Assembly: GCA_934490165.1 (NCBI GenBank)
Contig: CAKSTB010000001.1
Location: 1-64,000, forward strand
Length of the DNA: 64,000 nucleotides
DNA from: an uncultured Ruminiclostridium sp.
GTDB taxonomy: Bacteria > Bacillota > Clostridia > Oscillospirales > Ruminococcaceae
Reading direction: 5' to 3'
Every line of letters begins with the position of its first letter. The first letter of the stretch is position 1. Of the stretch, positions 15,751 through 25,617 are shown in pieces. Made by a program: the position numbers and the translations under genes. The notes beneath the pieces were generated by a model. That model was given only the letters and a program-made list of their open reading frames with translations. It was not told the DNA's origin and did no database searches.

Positions 15751-17868
15751 ATGTTCGAGAATTACAAAACATTCAAAACGACATTTGCAGGCCGTGAGCT
15801 TATGGTCGAGACCGGTAAGGTATGCGGACTTGCAAACGGTTCTTGCTGGGTACATTACGGCGAAACAGTCGTAATGGTAAACGTTACAGCAAGCGCAAAG
15901 CCCAGAGAGGGCGTTGACTTTTTCCCTCTCGCGGTAGACTATGAAGAAAAGCTCTATGCAGTTGGAAAGATCCCCGGCGGCTACTTAAAGAGAGAGGGCA
16001 GACCCAGCGAAAAGGCTATCCTCAACTCACGAGTTGTTGACCGTCCTATGCGTCCTCTGTTCCCCAAGGATATGAGAAATGACGTTGCTATCGTTATGAC
16101 GGTTCTCGCTGTAGACCCCGAAACACAGCCCGAGATCATCGCTATGATCGGTGCTTCTATCGCGGTTTCTATCTCCGATATTCCGTGGAACGGTCCTATC
16201 GGCGGTATCTCTGTAGGTCTTGTTGACGGCAAGATAGTTCTTATGCCTGACGCTCAGCAGAGAGCTAAGTCAGACCTTCAGCTGACTGTTGCGTCAAGCG
16301 AGAAGAAGGTCGTAATGATCGAAGCAGGCGCAAACGAAGTTGACGACGACACAATGCTCAAGGCTATTATGGCAGGTCACGAAGAGATCAACAAGTCGCT
16401 TATCCCCTTCATCAAGCAGATCCAGGCTGAGATAGGCAAGCCCAAGTTCAGCTTCCCCTCAATGGAGGTTGACCACGACCTGTTCGAGGCTATCCAAAAT
16501 AAGTACACAGATCAGGTAAAGTTCGCTCTTGATACAGATGACAAGAATATACGCGAAGAGCGTTTACAGCCCATCAAGGACGCTATCCACGCAGAGTTTG
16601 ACGAGCAGTACCCCGACAAGGCTGCTATGATAGACGAGTGCATCTACAAGTTACAGAAGTTTATCGTAAGACGTTGGCTGTTAGACGAGCAGAAGCGTGT
16701 TGACGGCAGAGGTATGGACGAAATGCGTCCTCTCGCCGCTGAAGTAGGACTTCTTCCGAGAGTACACGGTTCGGGTCTGTTTACCCGCGGTCAGACACAG
16801 GTCATGACTATCACGACCTTAGGCCCTGTAAGCGACAGCCAGAAGCTTGACGGCATTGACGAAGAAGAAACAAAGCGCTATATGCACCACTACAACTTCC
16901 CCGCATACTCTGTAGGCGAAACAAAGTCAAGCAGAGGACCGGGCAGACGTGAGATCGGTCACGGCGCACTCGCACAGCGCGCACTTGAACCCGTTATCCC
17001 TCCCGTTGAAGAGTTCCCCTATGCAATCAGACTTGTATCTGAGGTTCTTTCTTCAAACGGTTCTACATCACAGGCTTCTATCTGCGGCTCTACACTTTCA
17101 CTTATGGACGCAGGCGTTCCGATAAAGTCACCTGTTGCAGGTATCTCATGCGGTCTTATCACAGAGGGCGACCGTTGGATGACAATGGTCGATATCCAGG
17201 GTCTTGAGGACTTCTTCGGCGATATGGACTTCAAGGTTGGCGGTACTCACAAGGGTATCACAGCTATCCAGATGGATCTTAAGATAGACGGTCTTACACC
17301 CGAGATCATCAAGGACGCATTTGCAAAGACACACAAGGCAAGAGATTATATCCTTGACGAAATTATGCTCAAGGCTATCCCCGAGCCTCGTCCTACAGTC
17401 AACAAGTACGCTCCCAAGATGCTCAACTATAAAGTACCCGTTGACAAGATCAGAGAAGTTATCGGTACAGGCGGCAAGGTTATCCAGAAGCTCTGCGCTG
17501 ATTACGAGGTCAAGATCGACATCGATGAAGAGGGTAACGTATTCATCTGCGGTCAGGATCTTGAAAAGGCTCAGAACTGCGTAGCAATGATCAAGGCTAT
17601 CACATCTCCTCCGGAGATAGGCGCTATCTACAAGGGCAAGGTCGTTCGTATAATGAACTTCGGCGCATTTGTTGAGATCGCTCCCGGCAAGGACGGTATG
17701 GTACACATCTCAGAGCTTGAAAACAGAAGAGTTGAAAAGGTCGAAGATGTTGTTTCTATCGGCGATGAGATAATCGTTAAGGTTCTCGACATCGATAATC
17801 AGGGTAAGATCAGACTTTCAAGAAAGGCTGCACTTGCCGATATCGAAGCCAAGAAGAAAAACGGCTGA
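15751..17868 (+). CDS. pnp: Polyribonucleotide nucleotidyltransferase (PNPase)
   Basis: 705 aa 3'-5' phosphorolytic exoribonuclease. Two RNase PH domains (first about 10-230, second about 310-545) flank an all-alpha linker; the second holds the SRGPGRREIGHG motif and catalytic Asp region (VSEVLSSNGSTSQASICG). A KH domain (VIGTGGKVIQKL, about 570) and an S1 domain (from about 625, GAIYKGKVVRI) complete it. AGGAGG precedes the ATG. Confidence 0.97.
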   Translation: MFENYKTFKTTFAGRELMVETGKVCGLANGSCWVHYGETVVMVNVTASAKPREGVDFFPLAVDYEEKLYAVGKIPGGYLKREGRPSEKAILNSRVVDRPMRPLFPKDMRNDVAIVMTVLAVDPETQPEIIAMIGASIAVSISDIPWNGPIGGISVGLVDGKIVLMPDAQQRAKSDLQLTVASSEKKVVMIEAGANEVDDDTMLKAIMAGHEEINKSLIPFIKQIQAEIGKPKFSFPSMEVDHDLFEAIQNKYTDQVKFALDTDDKNIREERLQPIKDAIHAEFDEQYPDKAAMIDECIYKLQKFIVRRWLLDEQKRVDGRGMDEMRPLAAEVGLLPRVHGSGLFTRGQTQVMTITTLGPVSDSQKLDGIDEEETKRYMHHYNFPAYSVGETKSSRGPGRREIGHGALAQRALEPVIPPVEEFPYAIRLVSEVLSSNGSTSQASICGSTLSLMDAGVPIKSPVAGISCGLITEGDRWMTMVDIQGLEDFFGDMDFKVGGTHKGITAIQMDLKIDGLTPEIIKDAFAKTHKARDYILDEIMLKAIPEPRPTVNKYAPKMLNYKVPVDKIREVIGTGGKVIQKLCADYEVKIDIDEEGNVFICGQDLEKAQNCVAMIKAITSPPEIGAIYKGKVVRIMNFGAFVEIAPGKDGMVHISELENRRVEKVEDVVSIGDEIIVKVLDIDNQGKIRLSRKAALADIEAKKKNG

Positions 17869-17890
17869 TAAAGCAGAAAATTGAAATTTC

Positions 17891-17922
17891 AAGCCTCGCG
17901 GAGAATATCTGCGGGGCTTTTT
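17891..17922 (+). terminator. Rho-independent terminator of pnp
   Basis: AAGCCTCGC (17891-17899) pairs with GCGGGGCTT (17911-17919), ending in TTTTT. Confidence 0.85.
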
Positions 17923-17937
17923 ATATTAAATTTCAGC

Positions 17938-17966
17938 TTGAAATGACAAGCAGGTTGTGATATACT
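17938..17966 (+). promoter_or_regulatory. Promoter of the tepA operon
   Basis: TTGAAA (17938-17943), 17-bp spacer, TATACT (17961-17966). A TATAAT at 17967-17972 offers an alternative -10. Confidence 0.65.
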
Positions 17967-18064
17967 TATAATGTATTATTATGTGACAGCGGCGTGCACA
18001 GCTGAATATTCGTACTTCTTTTGCTAAGAATATAACAAGAAAATTCACAGTAAAGGAGTACGCA

Positions 18065-18967
18065 ATGAACAAGCTTAACATAACCGATAACGAACCCGCA
18101 GAGGAAGAAAACGAAGAGCAGGTAACGGCGGATCAGCCGTCCGATAACGGCGTATTCGCTTCTGTCAATGCGGAGCATAATATACACTGCCTTACCGTCA
18201 TAGGTCAGATAGAAGGGCACTATATTCTCCCGCCGCAGAACAAGACGACAAAGTATGAGCATATTATGCCCGCGCTTGTGGCGATAGAGCAGGATATGAG
18301 TATAGAGGGGCTTCTGATAATACTGAATACAGTCGGCGGAGATGTCGAGGCGGGGCTTGCCATATCGGAGCTTATCGCGGGAATGTCAAAGCCAACGGTT
18401 TCGATAGTAGTCGGCGGCGGTCACTCGATAGGCGTACCGCTTGCGGTAAGCGCAAGAAAGAGCTTTATCGTGCCGTCCGCAACAATGACGATACACCCGG
18501 TCAGAATGAACGGTCTGCTGCTCGGCATACCTCAGACTTTATCATATTTTGAGCGTATGCAGGAGAGGATAATCAACTTTGTCAGCAAGAACAGCGGGAT
18601 AAAGCCCGAACGCTTCAGAGAGCTTATGATGAAGAAAGACGAGCTCGTTATGGACGTAGGCTCGGTGCTTGACGGCGAAACGGCAGTAAACGAGGGTCTT
18701 ATAGACAGCCTCGGCGGACTGAGTGACGCGGTTCAGTGTCTGTATTCGCTTATCGAAGAGCGCAAGACCGAAAAGTCGGACGCTAAAGCATCTACCGTAA
18801 AAAGCCCTGACAGTAAAAAATCCTCAACAGCTTCCAAAAGGACGATCAAGGGCTCATCACAGAAGAGCAAGGCGACCGCAAAGGTGAGCACCTTCAGAGA
18901 GTATCACCCCGGTGGTGCTGAGGCACGGGCAAAGCGAGGTGGCACAAATGTTTCAGACCGTCATTGA
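18065..18967 (+). CDS. tepA: ClpP-class serine protease TepA
   Basis: 300 aa. The ClpP fold is clear: LLIILNTVGGDVEAGLAI, then the nucleophile Ser near residue 121 in GGGHSIGVPLA, then MTIHPVRMNG with His. In Bacillus TepA (YmfB) is described as translocation-enhancing. The C-terminal 75 residues are a Lys/Ser-rich low-complexity tail not seen in ClpP. Overlaps the ylzJ-like gene by 20 nt; the tepA-ylzJ-ftsK order is the Bacillus one, with uppP inserted here. Confidence 0.9.
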   Translation: MNKLNITDNEPAEEENEEQVTADQPSDNGVFASVNAEHNIHCLTVIGQIEGHYILPPQNKTTKYEHIMPALVAIEQDMSIEGLLIILNTVGGDVEAGLAISELIAGMSKPTVSIVVGGGHSIGVPLAVSARKSFIVPSATMTIHPVRMNGLLLGIPQTLSYFERMQERIINFVSKNSGIKPERFRELMMKKDELVMDVGSVLDGETAVNEGLIDSLGGLSDAVQCLYSLIEERKTEKSDAKASTVKSPDSKKSSTASKRTIKGSSQKSKATAKVSTFREYHPGGAEARAKRGGTNVSDRH

Positions 18968-19127
18968 CGAGTATGAGGTTTTCGGCGGCGCTGTGCCATA
19001 TGATAACAACGCCTATTATGCCGTTGACGGCTGTTTGTTTTCATACAGCGTAAAGCCTGACGCAAAGCAGGAGCGGCTGTGCTCAGATCCGGGTGCGTAC
19101 CTTAAGCTCACCGAAATTAAAATGTAG
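18948..19127 (+). CDS. YlzJ-like small protein
   Basis: 59 aa, MFQTVIDEYEVFGGAVPYD... The start at 18948 is supported by GAGGTGG five bases upstream. Small size, the position between tepA and ftsK/spoIIIE and the VIDEYEVFGG opening match the YlzJ-like family of Firmicutes. Function unknown. The earlier in-frame ATG at 18912 lies deep inside tepA and lacks a ribosome site. Confidence 0.75.
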   Translation: MFQTVIDEYEVFGGAVPYDNNAYYAVDGCLFSYSVKPDAKQERLCSDPGAYLKLTEIKM

Positions 19128-19199
19128 TCATTCCGGGCTTATGCCCGTACATATAATATAATAATACGCCGAAAGGCACTGCAAACCTGAAAGGAACAA

Positions 19200-20069
19200 A
19201 TGAAAATGGAGTACATAAGCATAATTATTCAGGGCATTATTCAGGGTCTGACCGAATTTCTGCCTGTATCGAGCTCGGGTCACCTCTCTGTGGCACAGCA
19301 TTTTATGAATGTCGGCGAAACAGGTCTTATAACCTCGATAGTTCTTCACCTAGGTACTTTACTTGCGGTATTTATCGCATTCTTCCCGACTATATGGGGA
19401 ATGATAAAGGAATTTTTCCTTACGATAAAGGATATATTCACAGGCAAATTCTCATGGAAGAATATGAACGCAAACAGACGTATGATGTTTATGGTCATAA
19501 TCTCTACGGCTATGCTTGTGCCGGTATACTTCTTCAAGGACTTCTTCACAGGCTTTGAGAGCGATAACGATATCATCTTTGAGGGTGTAGCGTTCATTTT
19601 CACGGCACTGCTCCTGTTTATGTCGGATAAGTGCGTCAAGGGCAACAAGACAGGCGACAAGATGAAGGTCGCCGATGCCATAGCAGTCGGTGCTATGCAG
19701 TGCGTTGCGCTGTTCCCGGGTGTTTCGCGTTCGGGTTCTACAACGGCGGCAGGTCTTTTCTGCGGACTTACAAAGGAAACCGCAGTCACATTCTCGTTTA
19801 TACTCGGCATACCCGCAATACTCGGCGGCAGTGTGCTTGAAATAGGCAGTGCGCTGAAAAGCGATGTTCAGCTTGACTGGGTACAGCTCGGCGTAGGCTT
19901 TGCAGTCGCGGCTGTAGTCGGACTGCTTGCGATCGCACTTGTAAAGTGGCTCTTAAAGAAGGACAGATTCAAGATCTTCGGCTTCTATACGGCGATACTC
20001 GGCGCGGCGTGTATAGCAGTGGGAATATATGAACTTGTTACAGGCACACGCATTATGATAGTTTTCTGA
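19200..20069 (+). CDS. uppP: Undecaprenyl-diphosphate phosphatase
   Basis: 289 aa, polytopic membrane protein of the BacA/UppP family, which recycles the undecaprenyl carrier of cell-wall synthesis. Catalytic segments are QGLTEFLPVSSSGHL near the N-terminus and FPGVSRSGSTTAAGL in the middle. AAAGGAAC precedes the start; a second ATG six bases on is possible. It is an unusual insertion between ylzJ and ftsK. Confidence 0.95.
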   Translation: MKMEYISIIIQGIIQGLTEFLPVSSSGHLSVAQHFMNVGETGLITSIVLHLGTLLAVFIAFFPTIWGMIKEFFLTIKDIFTGKFSWKNMNANRRMMFMVIISTAMLVPVYFFKDFFTGFESDNDIIFEGVAFIFTALLLFMSDKCVKGNKTGDKMKVADAIAVGAMQCVALFPGVSRSGSTTAAGLFCGLTKETAVTFSFILGIPAILGGSVLEIGSALKSDVQLDWVQLGVGFAVAAVVGLLAIALVKWLLKKDRFKIFGFYTAILGAACIAVGIYELVTGTRIMIVF

Positions 20070-20122
20070 TACAGATATAAACTTATTATCCGGCAGAGTC
20101 CGTGGGAGAAAGGATGTAGTAA

Positions 20123-23011
20123 ATGGCTGCAAAAAGAAATATAAATGCAGATACGGCTAAGGATACACAAAAGACGGCAACAAAGAAGCGCACAAGCACT
20201 GCTGATAAAAAACAGCAGGAGTATCTTGAGCGCCGCAGGGAAGAGCTTGAAAAGGAACAGCGCTCAAAAAGGCGCAGAAGCTCGATAATTCTTTTTGCTA
20301 TCGGCGTTTTACTGCTTCTGTTCACAATAATCGGACTGATAAGCGGTATGAGCAGGGGCGAGAGCGACAGCATGAATATGCTCGATATGATCTATTCGTT
20401 CCTGTGCGGCGTGTTCGGCTTTACCGTGTTCTTTACAGGTCCTATAGTGATATATGTTGCTGTGCTGATAGCGACCGACAAGAGCAGAACAAGCATTCTG
20501 ACAAAGGTATTACAGCTGTCGGGCGGTATAATAATACTCAGCACGGCGATACAGATAATATTTGTAGGCTCGGTCGGCAAGGGCACAACCGACTTTTTCG
20601 GCGCTATAGGCAGTCTTTACACTGACGGCGTTGACCTTATCGGCGGCGGCATAATAGGCGGTCTGCCCGCGTGGTTACTGCTCTTGTTCGGCAATGTCGG
20701 CGCTGTGGTGATGATAATACTTATAGCCTTTGTATTTGTAATGCTGATAAGCAGAAAATCACTGATGGATTTTCTAGGTGCTGTCGGAAAGCCCGTGAAA
20801 AAGGCGGCTGTTACCGCCAAGGAAAAGCACGCACAGCATAAAGAGGAGATGGAAGCGCTCAGACGCGAGCAGGAACAGCTCAGACTTCAGGCTGAAAGCG
20901 AGAACAAAGAACGCCTTGCTCAGCTTGAAATGAACACTGTCGGAAGCGAAAAAACAACGCTTAAGGACAGGCAGAAAGAGAATATCAAAGAGCAGAAAAA
21001 GGACAGCGATAACTTCATAAACGAGCTTAACAACTACAACGGCATAGTTTCCCCTAAGCCCGATGAGGCTGTACAGCAGAGCAATGAAAAATTGCCCGAC
21101 ATAGCACCCGAGAGCGATATACATACATCGTGCGAAAAGCTCCCCGACCTGCCGGATACGGCAAAGAACGGCACAGAGAATACTAAGGTAAATACGGCTG
21201 ACACAAAGCAGAAAAGCGCAGTAACAGAAGAAATCAAGGATACCGCCGCAGTCGCTGTCAATACGGCTGATGATTATCCGCCGTTACCCGATTATCCTCC
21301 CGAGGAGGTAAACCCCGTTGAAGCGGCGCTCAATTCGTTCATAGAAGAAACAAACGGTGAACAGGAAGCAATAAGACAGCGCGAGGAGCAGTTTGTAAGT
21401 GACGTAAGCGCGCCTGTTTTACAGCCCGCAGAGCCGCCCGCAGAGGAAAACACCGTCGGGAATGACGGCATTAAGCAGTCGGGTGAAGATGCTGAGGACA
21501 AGCTGTATACCGTTACTATCGACCCTGACGACCACCCGCTCCCGCCTACCGCACTGCTTGACGAGATAATGCCCGGCAAGACGCAGGAGGATATAAACAA
21601 GGAGCTTGAAACCAACGCCACGACTATAGTCGAAGCGCTGAGAAGCTTCGGCGTTCAGACAAAGTGCATAGGCACTTGCCGCGGACCGTCCGTAACAAGA
21701 TATGAGTTACAGCCTGCGGCAGGCGTTAAGATATCAAAGATAACCGGACTTGCGGACGATATCGCACTTAACCTTGCGGCATCGGGCATTCGTATTGAAG
21801 CCCCGATACCCAATAAGCCCGCTGTCGGCATAGAAGTGCCGAACAAGATAAGGGATACCGTGCCGTTCAGACAGCTTATCGAAAGCCCCGAGATAGCCGA
21901 GAAGAAGAGCAAGCTTGCGGCTGTGCTCGGCAAGGATATTTCGGGCGAGATAGTAATTGCCGATATCGCGGAAATGCCGCATCTGCTTATTGCGGGTACT
22001 ACAGGTTCGGGTAAGTCGGTATGCGTGAACTCGATAATAATGTCGATACTGTTCAGAAGCAAGCCCGAAGAGGTGCGCTTTATAATGATAGACCCGAAAG
22101 CGGTCGAATTTATGGCGTATAACGGCATTCCTCACCTGCTGATACCGGTAGTCACCGATGCCAAAAAGGCGGCAGGCGCGCTCAGCTGGGCGGTAGGCGA
22201 GATGCTCAAAAGATACAGTCTGTTCTCCGAGTACAACGTGCGTAACATTCACGGCTATAACTCGCTTGCGGACAAAGACCCCGATATGAAGAAGATGGAG
22301 CAGATAGTTATCTTTATTGATGAGCTTGCCGATCTTATTATGGCATCTAAGAATGAGGTCGAGGACAGCATATGCCGACTTGCACAAATGGCGCGTGCCG
22401 CCGGTATGCATCTTGTTATCGCTACACAGCGTCCGACGGTAGATGTCGTTACCGGTCTTATCAAGGCAAATATACCCAGCCGTATCGCACTTAAAGTCAG
22501 CTCGGGTACTGACAGCCGTGTAATTATGGACGAGCAGGGTGCGGAAAAGCTTCTCGGCAGGGGCGATATGCTGTTCAAGTCTGTTTCTATGCCTAAGCCT
22601 ACACGAGTGCAGGGCTGCTGGATATCCGACAAGGAGGTCGAGCGCGTAGTTGACTTTCTCAAGAATAAATTTGAGCTTGATTATGACGATGACGTAATCA
22701 AAGAGGTCGAGCGTCAGGCTGAGCTTGTCAAGGGCAACGACAAGTCCTCGGACAACTCGGGCTTTGACAGCGGCGATATCGATGTCAGCGATGATAAGCT
22801 TGAGGACGCTATCCGCATAGTTGTCGAGAACGGACAGGCAAGCGTAAGTACGCTTCAGAGAAAGCTGAAGCTCGGCTTCGGCAGAGCCGCAAGACTTGTG
22901 GACGTTATGGAAGAGATGGGCATTGTAGGACCGTCACAGGGCAGTAAGCCGCGAGAGGTGCTTATGACAAAGGAGCAGTACTACGAGCGCCAGATGAATA
23001 AACAGCAGTGA
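20123..23011 (+). CDS. ftsK: FtsK/SpoIIIE family DNA translocase
   Basis: 962 aa. An N-terminal membrane domain has four to five helices (about residues 50-215), then a long charged low-complexity linker (about 230-480), then the RecA-like motor with Walker A IAGTTGSGKSV (near residue 625) and Walker B QIVIFIDELADLI, and a C-terminal winged-helix gamma domain (GQASVSTLQRKLKLGFGRAA) that reads oriented DNA motifs. It pumps chromosome DNA through the division or sporulation septum. In a spore-former it may serve as SpoIIIE. Confidence 0.95.
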   Translation: MAAKRNINADTAKDTQKTATKKRTSTADKKQQEYLERRREELEKEQRSKRRRSSIILFAIGVLLLLFTIIGLISGMSRGESDSMNMLDMIYSFLCGVFGFTVFFTGPIVIYVAVLIATDKSRTSILTKVLQLSGGIIILSTAIQIIFVGSVGKGTTDFFGAIGSLYTDGVDLIGGGIIGGLPAWLLLLFGNVGAVVMIILIAFVFVMLISRKSLMDFLGAVGKPVKKAAVTAKEKHAQHKEEMEALRREQEQLRLQAESENKERLAQLEMNTVGSEKTTLKDRQKENIKEQKKDSDNFINELNNYNGIVSPKPDEAVQQSNEKLPDIAPESDIHTSCEKLPDLPDTAKNGTENTKVNTADTKQKSAVTEEIKDTAAVAVNTADDYPPLPDYPPEEVNPVEAALNSFIEETNGEQEAIRQREEQFVSDVSAPVLQPAEPPAEENTVGNDGIKQSGEDAEDKLYTVTIDPDDHPLPPTALLDEIMPGKTQEDINKELETNATTIVEALRSFGVQTKCIGTCRGPSVTRYELQPAAGVKISKITGLADDIALNLAASGIRIEAPIPNKPAVGIEVPNKIRDTVPFRQLIESPEIAEKKSKLAAVLGKDISGEIVIADIAEMPHLLIAGTTGSGKSVCVNSIIMSILFRSKPEEVRFIMIDPKAVEFMAYNGIPHLLIPVVTDAKKAAGALSWAVGEMLKRYSLFSEYNVRNIHGYNSLADKDPDMKKMEQIVIFIDELADLIMASKNEVEDSICRLAQMARAAGMHLVIATQRPTVDVVTGLIKANIPSRIALKVSSGTDSRVIMDEQGAEKLLGRGDMLFKSVSMPKPTRVQGCWISDKEVERVVDFLKNKFELDYDDDVIKEVERQAELVKGNDKSSDNSGFDSGDIDVSDDKLEDAIRIVVENGQASVSTLQRKLKLGFGRAARLVDVMEEMGIVGPSQGSKPREVLMTKEQYYERQMNKQQ

Positions 23012-23100
23012 TTTTTAAAGGCTTGCGCTTATGCATAGGTCGCAGGCTTAAAGCGGATACATTTAACTCAAACGGTCATAAACCGGGAAAGGAACTCAAT

Positions 23101-23871
23101 ATGATAGCACTTATTACGGGAGCCAGCTCAGGAATAGGCAGAGAAATGGCTAAGAACCTTGCAACAAGAGGTGTGAACCTGATACTTGTAGCAAGAAGAA
23201 CGGAGCGCCTTATCGCTCTTAAAGAAGAGATAAGATACAACTGCCCCGAGATAAAGGTCAAGACGATAACCGCCGACCTTTCAAAGGAGGAGCAGTGCTT
23301 TGAGCTTTACAACAGGGTAAAGGACTACAGGATAGATTTTCTGTTCAATAATGCGGGCTTCGGACTGTACGGTCCTTTCCTTGAAACCGACCTTAACGAT
23401 GAGCTTTCGATGATAAATGTCAATATCAAGGCAGTCCATATCCTGACTAAGCTCTTCCTGCGCGACTTTGCAGAGAGAAACAGCGGATATATCCTTAACA
23501 CCGCGTCTGTTGCGGGCTTTATGCCGGGTCCTCTGCTCGCTACCTACTATGCGACAAAGAACTATGTCGTACAGCTGACAAAGGCTGTATATGAAGAGCT
23601 CAGAAGCACAGGCAGCAGAGTAGTTATAAGCGCGCTTTGCCCCGGACCTGTTGATACGGAGTTCAACAGCGTTGCAGGCGTAAAGAGCTTCGGCATTCCG
23701 AGCGAGAACGAGGCTTATGTTGCGGATTATGCTATCGAGCGCCTATTATGCGGCGACCTGCTTATAATCCCCGGCGTTACGACCAAGGCGGCTGCGGCAG
23801 GTTCAAGATTTGCCCCGACAAAGCTCCTTCTAAGAACTGTGAGAACATTACAGGAACAGAAGAATAAGTAA
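23101..23871 (+). CDS. Short-chain dehydrogenase/reductase
   Basis: 256 aa. NAD(P) motif TGASSGIGREMAKNL, NNAGFGLYG, catalytic Ser in NTASVAGF and YYATK for the Tyr-Lys pair. It resembles the DltE/YqjQ-like group of classical SDRs. I start at the ATG at 23101 (AAAGGAA upstream); the longer frame beginning inside ftsK would add an unrelated N-terminus. Substrate unknown. The next gene is GH26, 28 nt downstream. Confidence 0.9.
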   Translation: MIALITGASSGIGREMAKNLATRGVNLILVARRTERLIALKEEIRYNCPEIKVKTITADLSKEEQCFELYNRVKDYRIDFLFNNAGFGLYGPFLETDLNDELSMINVNIKAVHILTKLFLRDFAERNSGYILNTASVAGFMPGPLLATYYATKNYVVQLTKAVYEELRSTGSRVVISALCPGPVDTEFNSVAGVKSFGIPSENEAYVADYAIERLLCGDLLIIPGVTTKAAAAGSRFAPTKLLLRTVRTLQEQKNK

Positions 23872-23899
23872 AGAAAGATAAAATATAATGTGAGGAACT

Positions 23900-25024
23900 A
23901 TGGCGTATACTACCGATTTTGAGAAGCTGAAAGAACAGCTGAATTATAAACCCAACCCGACAAAGCTTGTTTCTAAGCAGGCAAGCGAAAACACCGTGAA
24001 GCTTTTTGATTATCTTAAGAGCATATACGGCAAAAAGCACCTGTCAGGTCAGCAGTATCTGCTGAGTGACGAGGTCGAGGATCTTGTCTATTACCGCCTT
24101 ACAGGCAAGCTCCCGGCTGTGCGCGGCTATGACTTTATGGGCGTAAGCTCCTGTAAGAAGACTGACGATCAGGTCGACAGAGCCATAAAGTGGGCTACCG
24201 AGTGCGGCGGTATTGTTACAATGTGCTGGCACTGGTACGCCCCGAATGATATGAACGATTATTCCAAGGGCTCGTCATTTTACTATAAGACCACCGACTA
24301 CGATCACAAGACCTGCTTTGATCTGTGCAAGGGTGTGACCGAGGGCACGGCGGAATATGAGTTCATTATCCGTGAGATAGATATGGTGTCTGCCGAGCTT
24401 AAGCGTATGGCGGAGCTTGACATACCTGTGCTGTGGCGCCCTCTGCATGAAGCTAACGGTAACTGGTTCTGGTGGGGAAACCACGATGAAAAGCACCGTG
24501 AAGCGTATAAGAAGCTGTGGTATATGATATTTGACCGTATGGAAAACTATCACAAACTGCCTAATCTTATATGGGTATGGAACGGTCAGGATAAGTGTAT
24601 GGAGGTAAATCCCAATACGTTTGACATCTGCGGCGATGATATCTATTCGCTAAAGGAATATGACCATTCTTCCCAGAAGAAGAGATTTGAATATATGACG
24701 GAGCTTGCGCACGGCAAGCTGATAACATTGTCGGAGTGCGGCTATATCCCCGAACCCGATGAGATGAAAAAGGATAATGCTATGTGGCTGTGGTGGCTTC
24801 CGTGGTGGGGCGAATTTGTCTACAAGCGGGACGGCTACAAGCCTGTTTTCGATAAAGACGGCTACACGGTGATAAATGAAAAATATATGACGGAAGACTT
24901 TATGAAGCGCGTTATGCCGCACCCCGATGTAATTATGCGCGAGGATCTGCCGTGGTACGATAAGGACAGGCATAAGCTCCCCGATGCACTTATCGCAAAC
25001 CTTGAAAGGATAGAAAGTAAATGA
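23900..25024 (+). CDS. Glycoside hydrolase family 26, probable beta-mannanase
   Basis: 374 aa. GH26 marks are the acid/base Glu in WRPLHEANGNWFWWG (about residue 184) and the nucleophile Glu in LSECGYIPEP (about 278), within a TIM-barrel-sized domain that opens with HLSGQQYL. There is no signal peptide, anchor or carbohydrate-binding module, so the enzyme should act in the cytoplasm on imported manno-oligosaccharides. Together with the MFS permease two genes on, this suggests a small uptake-and-digestion unit; that link is inference. The stop overlaps the next start (ATGA). Confidence 0.88.
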   Translation: MAYTTDFEKLKEQLNYKPNPTKLVSKQASENTVKLFDYLKSIYGKKHLSGQQYLLSDEVEDLVYYRLTGKLPAVRGYDFMGVSSCKKTDDQVDRAIKWATECGGIVTMCWHWYAPNDMNDYSKGSSFYYKTTDYDHKTCFDLCKGVTEGTAEYEFIIREIDMVSAELKRMAELDIPVLWRPLHEANGNWFWWGNHDEKHREAYKKLWYMIFDRMENYHKLPNLIWVWNGQDKCMEVNPNTFDICGDDIYSLKEYDHSSQKKRFEYMTELAHGKLITLSECGYIPEPDEMKKDNAMWLWWLPWWGEFVYKRDGYKPVFDKDGYTVINEKYMTEDFMKRVMPHPDVIMREDLPWYDKDRHKLPDALIANLERIESK

Positions 25025-25614
25025 AAAAGCTGATCGCGGTGACTTGTGCCGCGGCTTTGGCGGCTGTACTCTGCGGCTGTTCGGACAGTGAAACGGTTTC
25101 TTCGGCTCAGCAGTCGGATACTTCGGTTGCCGAAAGCTTGGCGACGGACGAAGCCTCGTCACATTCTTCCACTAAATGGACACCTGTCGAGGTCGCCGAC
25201 AATGATATTTCCTGCGAGGGGCTGGTGCTCACCGCACTGAACGCGGGAAATTTCCCCGAGATGGTAAAGGCAACGGACAGCACACTGCTTGATACGATAA
25301 TGGACTTTTCGCAGTACGGAATTACCGATTACTGCGTATATCAGCAGGCGATAAGCGTTGAGCTGTCGGAAGTGATCGCGGTGCGCGCAAGTGACGCGGA
25401 CGGCGTGTATGATGCGCTCCAGAGCAGGAAAGAAAGCCTTATTAAACAGTTCGGAACATATCCCGAGCAGGCAAAGAATGCCGAGCAGACGGTAGTGTTC
25501 AAAAAGGGCGATCTGTGCGTGCTTATAGCGGCGGACGAGCCTATGACGGCTGAAAGGGCGATACTCGACAAGCTTAAGGCCGGCAGTGCAAATTCCTCTG
25601 TATCCGAGGGATAA
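25021..25614 (+). CDS. DUF4358 domain lipoprotein
   Basis: 197 aa. A lipoprotein signal peptide with lipobox LCGC (Cys near residue 20) is followed by a Ser/Thr-rich spacer and a domain of about 120 residues matching DUF4358 (SQYGITDYCVYQQAISVELS, VIAVRASDADGVYDAL). Expected on the outer face of the membrane. Function unknown. Coupled by a 4-nt overlap to the GH26 gene and followed after 3 nt by the permease. Confidence 0.8.
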   Translation: MKKLIAVTCAAALAAVLCGCSDSETVSSAQQSDTSVAESLATDEASSHSSTKWTPVEVADNDISCEGLVLTALNAGNFPEMVKATDSTLLDTIMDFSQYGITDYCVYQQAISVELSEVIAVRASDADGVYDALQSRKESLIKQFGTYPEQAKNAEQTVVFKKGDLCVLIAADEPMTAERAILDKLKAGSANSSVSEG

Positions 25615-25617
25615 CTT